From Pseudomonas batumici (GTDB lineage: Bacteria; Pseudomonadota; Gammaproteobacteria; Pseudomonadales; Pseudomonadaceae): a DNA stretch of 64,000 bases. A program made the position numbers and the translations under genes. Positions 48,488-56,811 of this stretch are shown piece by piece. The stretch lies in the NCBI RefSeq assembly GCF_000820515.1, contig NZ_JXDG01000003.1, positions 62,001 through 126,000 on the forward strand, given 5' to 3'. Under the pieces are notes generated by a model. It was not told the origin of the DNA. It saw only the letters and a list, made by a program, of their open reading frames with translations, and did no database searches. The stretch's first letter is position 1. Each line of letters begins with the position of its first letter.

Positions 48488-48522
48488 GCCGGCAAACGCC
48501 TGCAATGCAGGCGTTTGCCGGC
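48488..48522. terminator. Long perfect palindrome between MFS gene and polysaccharide operon
   Basis: A 17-base arm (GCCGGCAAACGCCTGCA) and its exact inverse around a single central base, 16 bases after the MFS stop. There are no T-runs. It lies between convergent genes, so it may act as a shared Rho-assisted terminator or block read-through and antisense transcription. Confidence 0.6.
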
Positions 48523-48578
48523 CACCTCTCGCGCAGCATGGACGCCGCGCAGGTTTGTCAGGGGGACTCCCCCATCCA

Positions 48579-50048
48579 TTAAGACCCGGGCCTGGCCGCT
48601 TCCACCCCGCGCTTGTCGGCGACCTTCAACGACTGGCTCCACCCTCCTCCCAGGGCCTTGTACAGGTTCACCTGATTGATCTCCCGCGCCAGTTCCAACT
48701 GCGACCATTTCTGCTGCGCCTCGAACAGCGAACGATGGGCATCCATCGTCGAGAAGTAGCTGTCCATACCCGCCTCGAAACGCAATCGCGACTGTCGATA
48801 GGCTGCCTGGTAATCCTCCACCAGACGCTTCTGCGCCGCCACCTGAACGAGCATCTCCTGGCGGGCATTGAGCGCATCGGCCGCCTCGCGAAAGGCATTC
48901 TGCACCGTCGCCTCATAGGCCGCGACCCGACCATCGAATCGCGCATGCGCCCCATCCACCTGGGCCCGTCGGGCACCGCCGTCGATCAGGGTCAAGGAGC
49001 CCGTCAGGGCGGCCGACCAGAACTGCGCCGGGGCACTGAGCAACCGGGAAAAATCGCCGCTCAGGCTCCCCAGTGCCGAGGTCAGGGAAAAGGTCGGGAA
49101 GTAGGCGCTACGCGCCGCGCCGATGTCCGCATTGGCCGCGCGCAGCTGGGCCTCGGCCGCCATGATGTCGGGGCGTCGGATCATCAGTGACGACGGCAGC
49201 CCGGCAGGCACATCGGCGGTGGCCAGGGACTCGCCCAACACTCCGCTGGGCAGCAAGGCCGCGGGCACCGGCTGCCCCACCAGCACCCGCAGTGCATTCA
49301 TGTTCTGCGCCACCTGCATGCGATAGGTGTTGATCTGCACCGCCGCGGTATTGGTTTGCGCATCGGCCTGATGCACATCGATCTGCGCGCTGGAGCCCAG
49401 GTTGTAGCTCTTGCGCAGCAACTGCCCGTAGTTGTTCTGGGTGTCGTAGGTGGTCTGGGCGAGATCCAGCAGATTCTGGCTGGCCTTGAGACTCAACCAG
49501 GTACTGGCGACCTCCCCGATCAGCGCCAGCCGAGCCGTCTGATAGTCAGCCTCGGAGGCTTCGAAGCGAGCACCGGCGGCGCTTCTCTGGCTACGGATGC
49601 GCCCGAACAGGTCCAGTTCGTAGGAGGTGAAGCCGGCTGTCGCCTGGAAGGTGTTGGCGATACTGCCCGCGCTGTCCCCACCTCCCGGCGTACGCACCAG
49701 CGGCGGCAACTTGCTGCGTCCGGCGTAGGTATCGATGCCGATCGAGGGAAATAGCGCCGACTGCGCACCGGCATAGCCGGCCCGGGCTTCTTCCACGCCG
49801 GCAGCGAACTGGCGCAGGCCGCGATTGTTCGCCAGCGCCAGCTCGATCAGCGCACGCAGCCGCTGGTCGAGGATAAACCCATGCCAATCATGCTCGAACG
49901 CCTCCTTGGCCGCACAGCAGGAACCTGTCGAGCTGGCCGGCCACTGCGCGTCGATCGGTGCATCGGGTTTTTCGTAGGTCGGGTCCAGCGAACAGGCGCT
50001 GAGCAGCAGCAGGGACACCAGACAAGTCGAAGGTACACAACGGTTCAT
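48579..50048 (-). CDS. Outer-membrane factor lipoprotein of the putative exopolysaccharide system (NodT family)
   Basis: A 489-residue TolC-like protein with a lipoprotein signal (MNRCVPSTCLVSLLLLSAC). It has the N-terminal motif CSLDPTYEKPDAPIDAQWP and two OEP repeats with YELDLFGRIRSQRSAAGARF and ATFDGRVAAYE-like repeats. ATG 50048 is used because GAGG lies 6 bases upstream; in-frame codons extend 15 bases further. It is the last gene of a four-gene operon and follows the glycosyltransferase by 11 bases. In this setting I infer that it forms the outer-membrane exit for the polymer rather than a drug channel. Confidence 0.88.
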   Translation of the reverse strand: MNRCVPSTCLVSLLLLSACSLDPTYEKPDAPIDAQWPASSTGSCCAAKEAFEHDWHGFILDQRLRALIELALANNRGLRQFAAGVEEARAGYAGAQSALFPSIGIDTYAGRSKLPPLVRTPGGGDSAGSIANTFQATAGFTSYELDLFGRIRSQRSAAGARFEASEADYQTARLALIGEVASTWLSLKASQNLLDLAQTTYDTQNNYGQLLRKSYNLGSSAQIDVHQADAQTNTAAVQINTYRMQVAQNMNALRVLVGQPVPAALLPSGVLGESLATADVPAGLPSSLMIRRPDIMAAEAQLRAANADIGAARSAYFPTFSLTSALGSLSGDFSRLLSAPAQFWSAALTGSLTLIDGGARRAQVDGAHARFDGRVAAYEATVQNAFREAADALNARQEMLVQVAAQKRLVEDYQAAYRQSRLRFEAGMDSYFSTMDAHRSLFEAQQKWSQLELAREINQVNLYKALGGGWSQSLKVADKRGVEAARPGS

Positions 50049-50059
50049 GATCCACCTCA

Positions 50060-52207
50060 TCAACGCAAACCCAACAAGGCTCGCAAGGGTGAAACCAGGG
50101 CATCCCAGAGGCCGCCACGGGGCCCGGCCACCCGTGACAGGGGCTGTTGGCGCAAACGCACGGCCGCCGGTCGATAACGCGCCAACGCGGCATAGGACGG
50201 CACCCTGGAGGGCCGGGAGAACGCTGGCCGCGAACGCCGCTCCCCCAGCAGCGACCGGCGCAGCAAGGTGCCAAAGGCCATGGCCGGCTCGGCCTTGCTG
50301 GCCACATTGACGCTGGCGTCACTGAACAAGTGGGTGATAAGGCGCTGCCGCAACCCCTCGTCGAGGTCGACAAAACGCAGCCCCAGGCGATCGCTGCCCT
50401 GGTTGCGCATGACCTCGACCCCGAGCCAACCGAGCGCGGGGATCCACAGCTGCCCTCGTACGCCCGGCTTGATCCAAACCGCCAGGTCGCAAGACAAACA
50501 CACCCCGCTGACCGAAATATCCACCAGACGCCCGGCAAAGGTTTTCGTCCCCAGGCGCAAGCCAGTGGCTGCATCGGAGGGAAAGCGCTCTTCGCCATGC
50601 AGCCGCGGCCGGTCAACGCAGGCCACCAGCGTCGCCAGGTTGTAGATCAGCGCGACCACGGTCCAGCACAGGTTGAACAGCATGTTGCCGTCGAAGGCCG
50701 CTGCCGTGGCAATAGCGGTGAACGCGCCCACCTGGGAAAACACGATCAACCCCAGGAAGAACCCGAACATCTTCCAGTGGATCAGGGTACGGGTGCGGTC
50801 GAGGCCTTTGGCGGTCACCTTGAAGGGGCGACCGAACGGGCGAATCATTGCACTGGCTATCGTCGCGGTGACCGCCAGGGCCGCGACGATCTGCGTGACT
50901 TCGGTGAACACCGGCAGGGTTCGGCGTGCCGTGACCCAGGTGCCGTAGCCCCAGAACGCGATCAGTGCCGGCATGCCAAAGGCCAGGAAATCCGCGGGCT
51001 TGGCATAGAACCCGGCAATGCCGAAATACCAGTAGAGCACCGGTGACACCAGCAGCATCAGGATGAAGGGCTTGGAGAACCAGTGCATCAGGCCATGCAG
51101 GAAATGCAGGCGATCATTGAGACGGTAGCCACTGCCACGCAACGGCCCCTCCTTCAACAGCGCGACCTGGAGGGTTCCCAGGCACCAGCGCGCGCGCTGG
51201 TTGATGTACTCGGTCAATCCCTCGGCCGACAGTCCGATGGACAGTCGCTCGTTGAGCCAGCGGGTCACGTAGCCTTGCTGCGACAGGCGGCAGGAGGTGT
51301 AGAGATCCTCGCACACCGAGCCGGTGGGAAAACCGCCGATGCGGGTAATCAGGTCGCGCCGCACCACAAAGGAGGTGCCCACGCAGAACGCCGCGTCCCA
51401 GCCGTCCTTGGCCGGCTGGAAGACATCGAAGAAGACGCGCTGCTCGTCCACCCAGCAGTCGGACGAGCCGAGGTTGTGCTGGATCGGATCCGGGTTGTAG
51501 TAGAACTGCGGGGTCTGCACCAGGCCCACCCTTGGGTCCTTGAACAGCCCGAGGATGCGCATCAGGATCGGTTGCTGGGCGGCGAAATCGGCGTCCAGTA
51601 CCAGGATGTACGGCGCATTGCTGCTGGCTGCCGACTGGCGCAGGCCGTTGTTCAGATTGCCGGCCTTGGCGTGGGTATTGTCCGGGCGCCGGGCGTATTG
51701 CACCCCGACCTCGGCGCAATAGTCGCGCAACCAGTCGCGCCGGGTATCGTCCAGCACCCAGACGGTGAAATTCGGGTAATCGATGGCCTGGGCGGCAAGA
51801 ATGGTTTTTTCCAGGATCTCCAGGCCTTCGTTGTAGGTGGCGATGAACACATCCACTGCCGGTACATCCGGCCCGGCCGCGCGCAAGCGGCGCTCGCCGG
51901 CATCGGCGCTGGCGCGGTGATCGCTGCGACGGAGCATGACGATAATGGAAAACAGCGTGTAACCAATGGCCATCATCTCGAAAAACAGAAAGGCGTAGGC
52001 CCATGCCGCGGCAAATCCGCTCTGGCCGTCGGGCAAGGTGTCGCGGATGCGCCAGACGGCGTAGTTGATCAGCAGCAAGGCGGTGATCGCGCCAAAACCG
52101 GCCCGGGCACCCCAATGCTCACGCCGGGTCAGGCAACTGAAGAGAATGACCACGGCCAGGGTCCAGAAATTGATTTGCACAAGCTGCAACGAGTCCAGTG
52201 CGTGCAT
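50060..52207 (-). CDS. Family 2 processive glycosyltransferase with C-terminal PilZ domain (BcsA/BgsA-like)
   Basis: A 715-residue polytopic synthase. Two or more N-terminal helices precede the GT-A domain with all processive-synthase motifs: FIATYNE (121-127), DD (153-154), DAD (205-207), CED (299-301) and QRARW (337-341). Further helices follow, then a PilZ domain with D-x-S-x-x-G at 563-568. The usual RxxxR is degenerate (RPRLHGEER). Cellulose synthase and mixed-linkage glucan synthase BgsA share this plan. No bcsB/bcsC is present, so a non-cellulose beta-glucan is favoured. ATG 52207 is one base after the preceding stop. Confidence 0.88.
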   Translation of the reverse strand: MHALDSLQLVQINFWTLAVVILFSCLTRREHWGARAGFGAITALLLINYAVWRIRDTLPDGQSGFAAAWAYAFLFFEMMAIGYTLFSIIVMLRRSDHRASADAGERRLRAAGPDVPAVDVFIATYNEGLEILEKTILAAQAIDYPNFTVWVLDDTRRDWLRDYCAEVGVQYARRPDNTHAKAGNLNNGLRQSAASSNAPYILVLDADFAAQQPILMRILGLFKDPRVGLVQTPQFYYNPDPIQHNLGSSDCWVDEQRVFFDVFQPAKDGWDAAFCVGTSFVVRRDLITRIGGFPTGSVCEDLYTSCRLSQQGYVTRWLNERLSIGLSAEGLTEYINQRARWCLGTLQVALLKEGPLRGSGYRLNDRLHFLHGLMHWFSKPFILMLLVSPVLYWYFGIAGFYAKPADFLAFGMPALIAFWGYGTWVTARRTLPVFTEVTQIVAALAVTATIASAMIRPFGRPFKVTAKGLDRTRTLIHWKMFGFFLGLIVFSQVGAFTAIATAAAFDGNMLFNLCWTVVALIYNLATLVACVDRPRLHGEERFPSDAATGLRLGTKTFAGRLVDISVSGVCLSCDLAVWIKPGVRGQLWIPALGWLGVEVMRNQGSDRLGLRFVDLDEGLRQRLITHLFSDASVNVASKAEPAMAFGTLLRRSLLGERRSRPAFSRPSRVPSYAALARYRPAAVRLRQQPLSRVAGPRGGLWDALVSPLRALLGLR

Positions 52208-52208
52208 G

Positions 52209-53462
52209 TCAGTCAGCCTCCTGAGAGCCGGTGAAGGGGTTGACGCCAGTGGCCGCGATAGCGGCCCATGCCGTGGCGCCCAGATGAGGCAGGTGGTAGT
52301 AGAAGAAATCGTTGCTCGGCGAGTCCGGGCCGATGGCAAGCCCGGTGCTGATTTGCGCCTGCGGCGTCGCGAAGAGCCAACCGTGACTGGCCTGCAACGC
52401 CAGCAATACCCCCCACAAGGGTTGAGCCCTGTCCGGCAAACCACTCAGGCGCGCCACTGCCGCCGCCTGGGCGGTACCCTCGGTCCAGACCCCGTCGGGG
52501 TTGCGGTTGAACCCGTAGCCGTCGGCGAAACGGTGGCTTTGATCGATAAAGGCAAACACCCGACGCCAGTCCTGCGGCGCTGCGGGGATCGCCAGCAGCG
52601 GCCAGAGCTGCGCATCCAGCCCTGAACGCAGGCGATCCGAGGTTTGTCCGTCCGCGCCCGTGCCGATCAGGAAACGCCCCTCACGGTCATCCCACTGGCT
52701 TTGCACGAAGCTCCGGGCAACCTGCGCCTGCCGCTGCGCATCCGAGTCCGCCGACAGGCGGTCGAGCGCCGTCCAGGCGGCCACCAGGTCGACATTATGC
52801 TCGGTGGATTTCCAGCCTTGCCGGACCTGCCGGTTCAAGTAGCCATAGACACCACCGCTGAAACCCGGGGGCAGCTGATTGTCGTAGGTGTTCTGCTGGA
52901 CCCAGCCCAGCACCCGGCGTGCCGCCGCAAGGTAGGACGGTTCGGCGGTCTGACGGAAAGCCTCCAGCAGCGCGAGCGCCCCCCAGGCCTGGTTGCCGGT
53001 GGCGCTGCTGACTTGATAGGCATCCTGACTCCAGGCGTTGCGCTCAACACTCCAATACCCCGGCAACCCCATGACCTGGCCCTTGACCGGGCCCGCCGCA
53101 TAAGCGTTGCGCAAGCGCCCGTCAGCGTACTCGGGGTCATGCTCCACCGCGAATACCAGGGCATCGGCCAGCCTGCGGGCGGACTGCGCCTTGCCACAGG
53201 CAAACAAGGCGATGCTGGCCAGGGCGTTGTCATAGGTGAAGGCCACCCCGCGCAGGGCCAGTATCGCCGGCGGCTGTCCGTCCAGCGCCGGATAGCTGGC
53301 CAGCAGCACCGGACCCGTACCGGGATAGGCCCGTGTCGCCTGCTCCAATGCCCCGCAGGTGTCCGTTGCCAGTTGCACCCGGGGCGATACCGCCCAGGCC
53401 GCCTGCCCGACGCCCAGCAACAACCCGGCGAGCCCCCAGGCCGCACCCCGCCAGCGGCTCAT
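52209..53462 (-). CDS. Secreted six-hairpin-like protein of the exopolysaccharide operon, activity unknown
   Basis: A 417-residue exported protein with signal peptide MSRWRGAAWGLAGLLLGVGQ ending near AWA-VSP. The repeated helical pattern (TYDNALASIALFACG, SATGNQAWGALALLEAFRQT, STEHNVDLVAAWTAL, VWTEGTAQAAAVARL) resembles (alpha/alpha)6-barrel glycosidases and lyases. The acidic residues in TYDN, EHNVD and WTEGT are possible catalytic or glycan-binding positions. I do not recognise a specific enzyme family. It overlaps the adaptor gene by 4 bases (ATGA) and abuts the synthase, so it may trim, modify or guide the polymer in the periplasm. Confidence 0.7.
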   Translation of the reverse strand: MSRWRGAAWGLAGLLLGVGQAAWAVSPRVQLATDTCGALEQATRAYPGTGPVLLASYPALDGQPPAILALRGVAFTYDNALASIALFACGKAQSARRLADALVFAVEHDPEYADGRLRNAYAAGPVKGQVMGLPGYWSVERNAWSQDAYQVSSATGNQAWGALALLEAFRQTAEPSYLAAARRVLGWVQQNTYDNQLPPGFSGGVYGYLNRQVRQGWKSTEHNVDLVAAWTALDRLSADSDAQRQAQVARSFVQSQWDDREGRFLIGTGADGQTSDRLRSGLDAQLWPLLAIPAAPQDWRRVFAFIDQSHRFADGYGFNRNPDGVWTEGTAQAAAVARLSGLPDRAQPLWGVLLALQASHGWLFATPQAQISTGLAIGPDSPSNDFFYYHLPHLGATAWAAIAATGVNPFTGSQEAD

Positions 53463-54667
53463 CGGGCAACCTCGGCGGAAGCCCAGAGCCCGGGCTTGCA
53501 CACCAGGCTTCGTTGCTGCTCACTGAGATTCGCGGCAAAGGTGGCGACCACATACACGGAGTTCTGCTCGGCGTAGGGGAAAGGTACGCTGTAGGTCCCC
53601 GGCTGAAGGTCCGCCGAGTGGGACAGCAGTTGCACGACCTTGGCCGTCAGCGGTGCGTCCAGGCCACGAATGTTCACCTTCAACACCGTGTCACGATCGA
53701 TCTTGCTCGCCACCCGCTCGGGAAATACCGCGATGACATAGCTTTCCCCGCAATTGGTCGCGCGCACCAGGGTCGAACCGGCGCGCACCAGCGTGCCCTG
53801 GGGCGCCACCACTTCCTGGACCGTCCCGGCGGAATAGGCCACCACGTCATAGCCGGACATCAATTTGATCCGACTGTTTTCCTCCTCGATCAGCGCGTCG
53901 AGCTTTTGCAGCTCCTGCTGCACCGTGGAGCGGTTGTGCTCCTGGTTGTCCAGGCTCAGCTTCAAGGTGACCAGGTGTGAGTTGAGGTCGAACATGCGCA
54001 GCTGGTCAGGGTCCAGGTAGACCTTTTGATTGGCCGCGCTCAAATCACCGTTGCTGATGCCCAACTGCGACTTGACCGTCTCCGCCGCCCCCTGCAGCGA
54101 AGCCAACTGGGCTTTCGACGACTCGACCAACGCACCACTGACCGCCCCCTCGCGGAACAACTCGAGATTGCGTTCCACGGTTTCCTCAGCCTCTTTCAAG
54201 CGCGCGCTGGCGGCAAAATTTTCGGCGCGCAGGGCTTTCTGGCCGTACAACTGGCGGGTATGGAACGCCGACTGGTATTGCTGGCTGATTTTCTCCAGCG
54301 CCTGGTAGTACTGCTGGTCGTGTTCGAACTGGCTGAGGGAGGACGACAACTGCTGCTCCAGACTCAAGCGCCGGGTTTGCAACGTCAGCAAGGTGTCTTG
54401 ATTGGCCCTGGGGTTTTCCACCACAGCCAGCTTCTGCCCCTGGACGAAGGAAGTTCCCGACTTGATGCTGAGGGAACTCACGACACCATCGATGGGCGTG
54501 GTCAGCAAAATCACCGGCGCATTGAGAATGGCCCGGGTGGCCGAAGCCGATAGCAGGGGCATGAACAAGGTCGACAACAACAACCACAGGATAAAACCCA
54601 GGATGCCCATACCCACCAGGCGGGGTAACAGGGATAATGAAAAGTGCTTTCTGCGCTCTTCGGTCAT
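53459..54667 (-). CDS. HlyD-family adaptor of the putative exopolysaccharide system
   Basis: A 402-residue membrane fusion protein. A membrane anchor (LVGMGILGFILWLLLSTLFM, about residues 17-36) leads to a lipoyl half (LTTPIDGVVSSLSIKSGTSF), a long coiled-coil hairpin (about residues 95-260) and a second half (DVVAYSAGTVQEVVAPQGTL). A beta-barrel domain follows. ATG 54667 has GGGAG 8 bases upstream. It is the first gene of the operon with the secreted protein, synthase and outer-membrane factor. Pairing of a glucan synthase with an HlyD-like partner recalls BgsA/BgsB of Sinorhizobium and Alg8/Alg44. Confidence 0.85.
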   Translation of the reverse strand: MTEERRKHFSLSLLPRLVGMGILGFILWLLLSTLFMPLLSASATRAILNAPVILLTTPIDGVVSSLSIKSGTSFVQGQKLAVVENPRANQDTLLTLQTRRLSLEQQLSSSLSQFEHDQQYYQALEKISQQYQSAFHTRQLYGQKALRAENFAASARLKEAEETVERNLELFREGAVSGALVESSKAQLASLQGAAETVKSQLGISNGDLSAANQKVYLDPDQLRMFDLNSHLVTLKLSLDNQEHNRSTVQQELQKLDALIEEENSRIKLMSGYDVVAYSAGTVQEVVAPQGTLVRAGSTLVRATNCGESYVIAVFPERVASKIDRDTVLKVNIRGLDAPLTAKVVQLLSHSADLQPGTYSVPFPYAEQNSVYVVATFAANLSEQQRSLVCKPGLWASAEVAR

Positions 54668-55303
54668 GTCAGGTGCTCCCGATAGGACATGAAGACATTC
54701 ATTTTCAACAAGCGGCCAATCGCTAGCCGCACGTTATCGTGAAAGGCATAAAGCAGTGTTGCCAGCAAAGATGTCCCAGCATCAGGCCATTACTATTCGA
54801 TCAGCCTGACTTGTTGGTTTCTTAGTGTTGTGAGCAGGAATGATATTCCCGTCTTTTTGGAGGGTGGCATCCGATCATAGTGACCACTTATCCACTATTT
54901 ATGTTGCCTGTTTATTACCGAAAGAACATAACGACTTTCGCCCTTGCCTGATGGCTAAACACAGGCATTTTGATAGCTAATTCTCGGCAAGTTGGGGCGT
55001 TGTCAGGGGCAGACACTAAGTTCAGTCCTTCCAAGTGTCAAGCGCGGGAACGTGAACAATTTAATGACGCCAATTATGTAGCACCACACAAATAGGATCC
55101 ATTCCGTAGGTATTCCCAACAAACGATCGGCAAGCAACTATTTTTTATAGGTTTTTAATTAACCGAAAAATAAAATGAACTATTTATCTATATTGATATG
55201 ATTTCGACCGACCAACTCACCAGATGAAAGCGATATAAAACATCGACCCACTCAACACATCGGAATAACCGTTGCTATCAATCCGCCACATACTTCCAGA
55301 ATG
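54668..55303. other. AT-rich regulatory region upstream of the exopolysaccharide operon
   Basis: About 630 bases with no supported gene. The composition is far below the neighbourhood: I count only about 10 G/C in the 60 bases 55141-55200. A leftward TTGACA lies at 55037-55042, with a poor -10 (TAGTGT) 17 bp on. The length and AT content suggest a heavily controlled promoter, possibly bound by MvaT/MvaU-type silencers, but no specific operator was identified. Confidence 0.55.
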
Positions 55304-55331
55304 AAAAACGCCCCGACAAGTCGGGGCGTTT
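55304..55331 (-). terminator. Rho-independent terminator after gap
   Basis: An 11 bp stem AAACGCCCCGA / TCGGGGCGTTT with a 4-base loop, followed leftward by TTTTT, 17 bases after the gap stop. Confidence 0.9.
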
Positions 55332-55347
55332 CATGTGCGGCTAGTGC

Positions 55348-56811
55348 TTAGCGCGGGAATGCGGGCGGGTTAACCCCGGCCATGTCTTCCATCACGCGTA
55401 CCACCTGGCAGCTGTAACCGAATTCGTTGTCGTACCAGACGTACAGGACAACGCGGTTGTCGTTGCAGATGGTGGCTTCGGCATCGACCACACCGGCGTG
55501 GCGCGAACCGACGAAGTCGGTGGACACCACTTCCTGGGAATTGACGAAGTCGATCTGCTTGTGCAGATCCGAGTGCAGCGCCATGTAGCGCAGGTACTCG
55601 TTCATCTCTTCACGGCTGGTGGCTTTCTCGAGGTTCAGGTTGAGAATGGCCATCGAGACGTTCGGCGTCGGAACGCGGATCGCGTTGCCGGTCAGCTTGC
55701 CGGCCAGCTCAGGCAGGGCCTTGGCAGCGGCGGTGGCGGCACCGGTCTCGGTGATCACCATGTTCAGCGCGGCGCTACGGCCACGACGATCGCCCTTGTG
55801 GAAGTTGTCGATCAGGTTCTGGTCGTTGGTGTACGAGTGAACCGTTTCAACGTGACCGTTGACGATACCGAACTTGTCGTTGACGGCCTTGAGCACCGGC
55901 ACGATGGCGTTGGTGGTGCAGGACGCCGCGGAAACGATCTTGTCCTCGGCGGTGATTTCGCCGTGGTTGATACCGTGCACGATGTTCTTCAGCTTGCCCT
56001 TGCCCGGCGCGGTCAGCACCACGCGGTCGATACCCGGGCAGGCCAGGTGCTGGCCCAGGCCGTCGGCATCACGCCATACGCCGGTGTTGTCCACCAGCAG
56101 CGCGTTCTGGATGCCGTACTGGGTGTAGTCCACCTCGGTCGGGTTCTTCGCGTAGATGACCTGGATCAGGTTACCGTTGGCGGTGATGGTGTTGTGTTCT
56201 TCGTCGATGGTGATGGTGCCGTTGAAGGAACCGTGCACCGAGTCACGACGCAGCAGGCTGGCGCGCTTGGTCAGGTCGTTCTCGGCGCCCTTGCGCACGA
56301 CGATGGCACGCAGGCGCAGGCCGTCGCCGCCACCGGTTTTCTCGATCAGGATACGGGCCAGCAGGCGACCGATACGACCGAAACCGTACAGCACCACGTC
56401 GGTGCCCTTGCGAGCGGCAGCGTTCTGCTGACCGACTACATCGGCCAGTTCTTCGCGAACGAACTGTTCGGCGCTGCGGCCATTGCCTTGTGCCTTGAAT
56501 TTCACGGCCAGCTTGCCCAGGTCCACCGAAGCGGCACCCAGCTTGAGCTCGCTCATCGCCTTGAGCAGCGGGAAAGTCTCGTGGACGGACAGTTCGGCAT
56601 CATCGCTCTGACGATGGCGAGCAAAGCGGTGAGCCTTGAGAATCGCGATGACAGACTGGTTGATCAGGCTGCGGCCATAGATCGAACTCACCACATTGTT
56701 ATTGCGGTAGAGCTGACCGATAAGCGGGATCATCGCTTCTGCAAGCGCTTCACGATCAATCCACTCACCAAGACACTGGTCGGGCTTCTGAGTCACGGGA
56801 ACCTTCCACAT
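55348..56811 (-). CDS. gap: Glyceraldehyde-3-phosphate dehydrogenase, long Pseudomonas form
   Basis: A 487-residue enzyme with an N-terminal extension of about 125 residues (QKPDQCLGEWIDREALAEAM...) before the NAD-binding start VVLYGFGRIGRLLARILIE. The active-site Cys is in SAASCTTNAIVPVLKAV, with the C-terminal catalytic domain ending VWYDNEFGYSCQVVRVM. ATG 56811 gives MWKVPVTQKPDQ; a GTG at 56796 (MTQKPDQ) has a better ribosome site (GGAAGG, 5 bases) and may be the true start. The gene is divergent from mfd and stands alone with its own terminator. This long form is usual for this locus in Pseudomonas. Confidence 0.92.
   Translation of the reverse strand: MWKVPVTQKPDQCLGEWIDREALAEAMIPLIGQLYRNNNVVSSIYGRSLINQSVIAILKAHRFARHRQSDDAELSVHETFPLLKAMSELKLGAASVDLGKLAVKFKAQGNGRSAEQFVREELADVVGQQNAAARKGTDVVLYGFGRIGRLLARILIEKTGGGDGLRLRAIVVRKGAENDLTKRASLLRRDSVHGSFNGTITIDEEHNTITANGNLIQVIYAKNPTEVDYTQYGIQNALLVDNTGVWRDADGLGQHLACPGIDRVVLTAPGKGKLKNIVHGINHGEITAEDKIVSAASCTTNAIVPVLKAVNDKFGIVNGHVETVHSYTNDQNLIDNFHKGDRRGRSAALNMVITETGAATAAAKALPELAGKLTGNAIRVPTPNVSMAILNLNLEKATSREEMNEYLRYMALHSDLHKQIDFVNSQEVVSTDFVGSRHAGVVDAEATICNDNRVVLYVWYDNEFGYSCQVVRVMEDMAGVNPPAFPR

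Noticed and set aside
54740..54780. Possible sigma54 promoter (TGGCAAC...) before the polysaccharide operon
   Set aside because: The GG-N10-GC spacing is not met, so the match is incidental.
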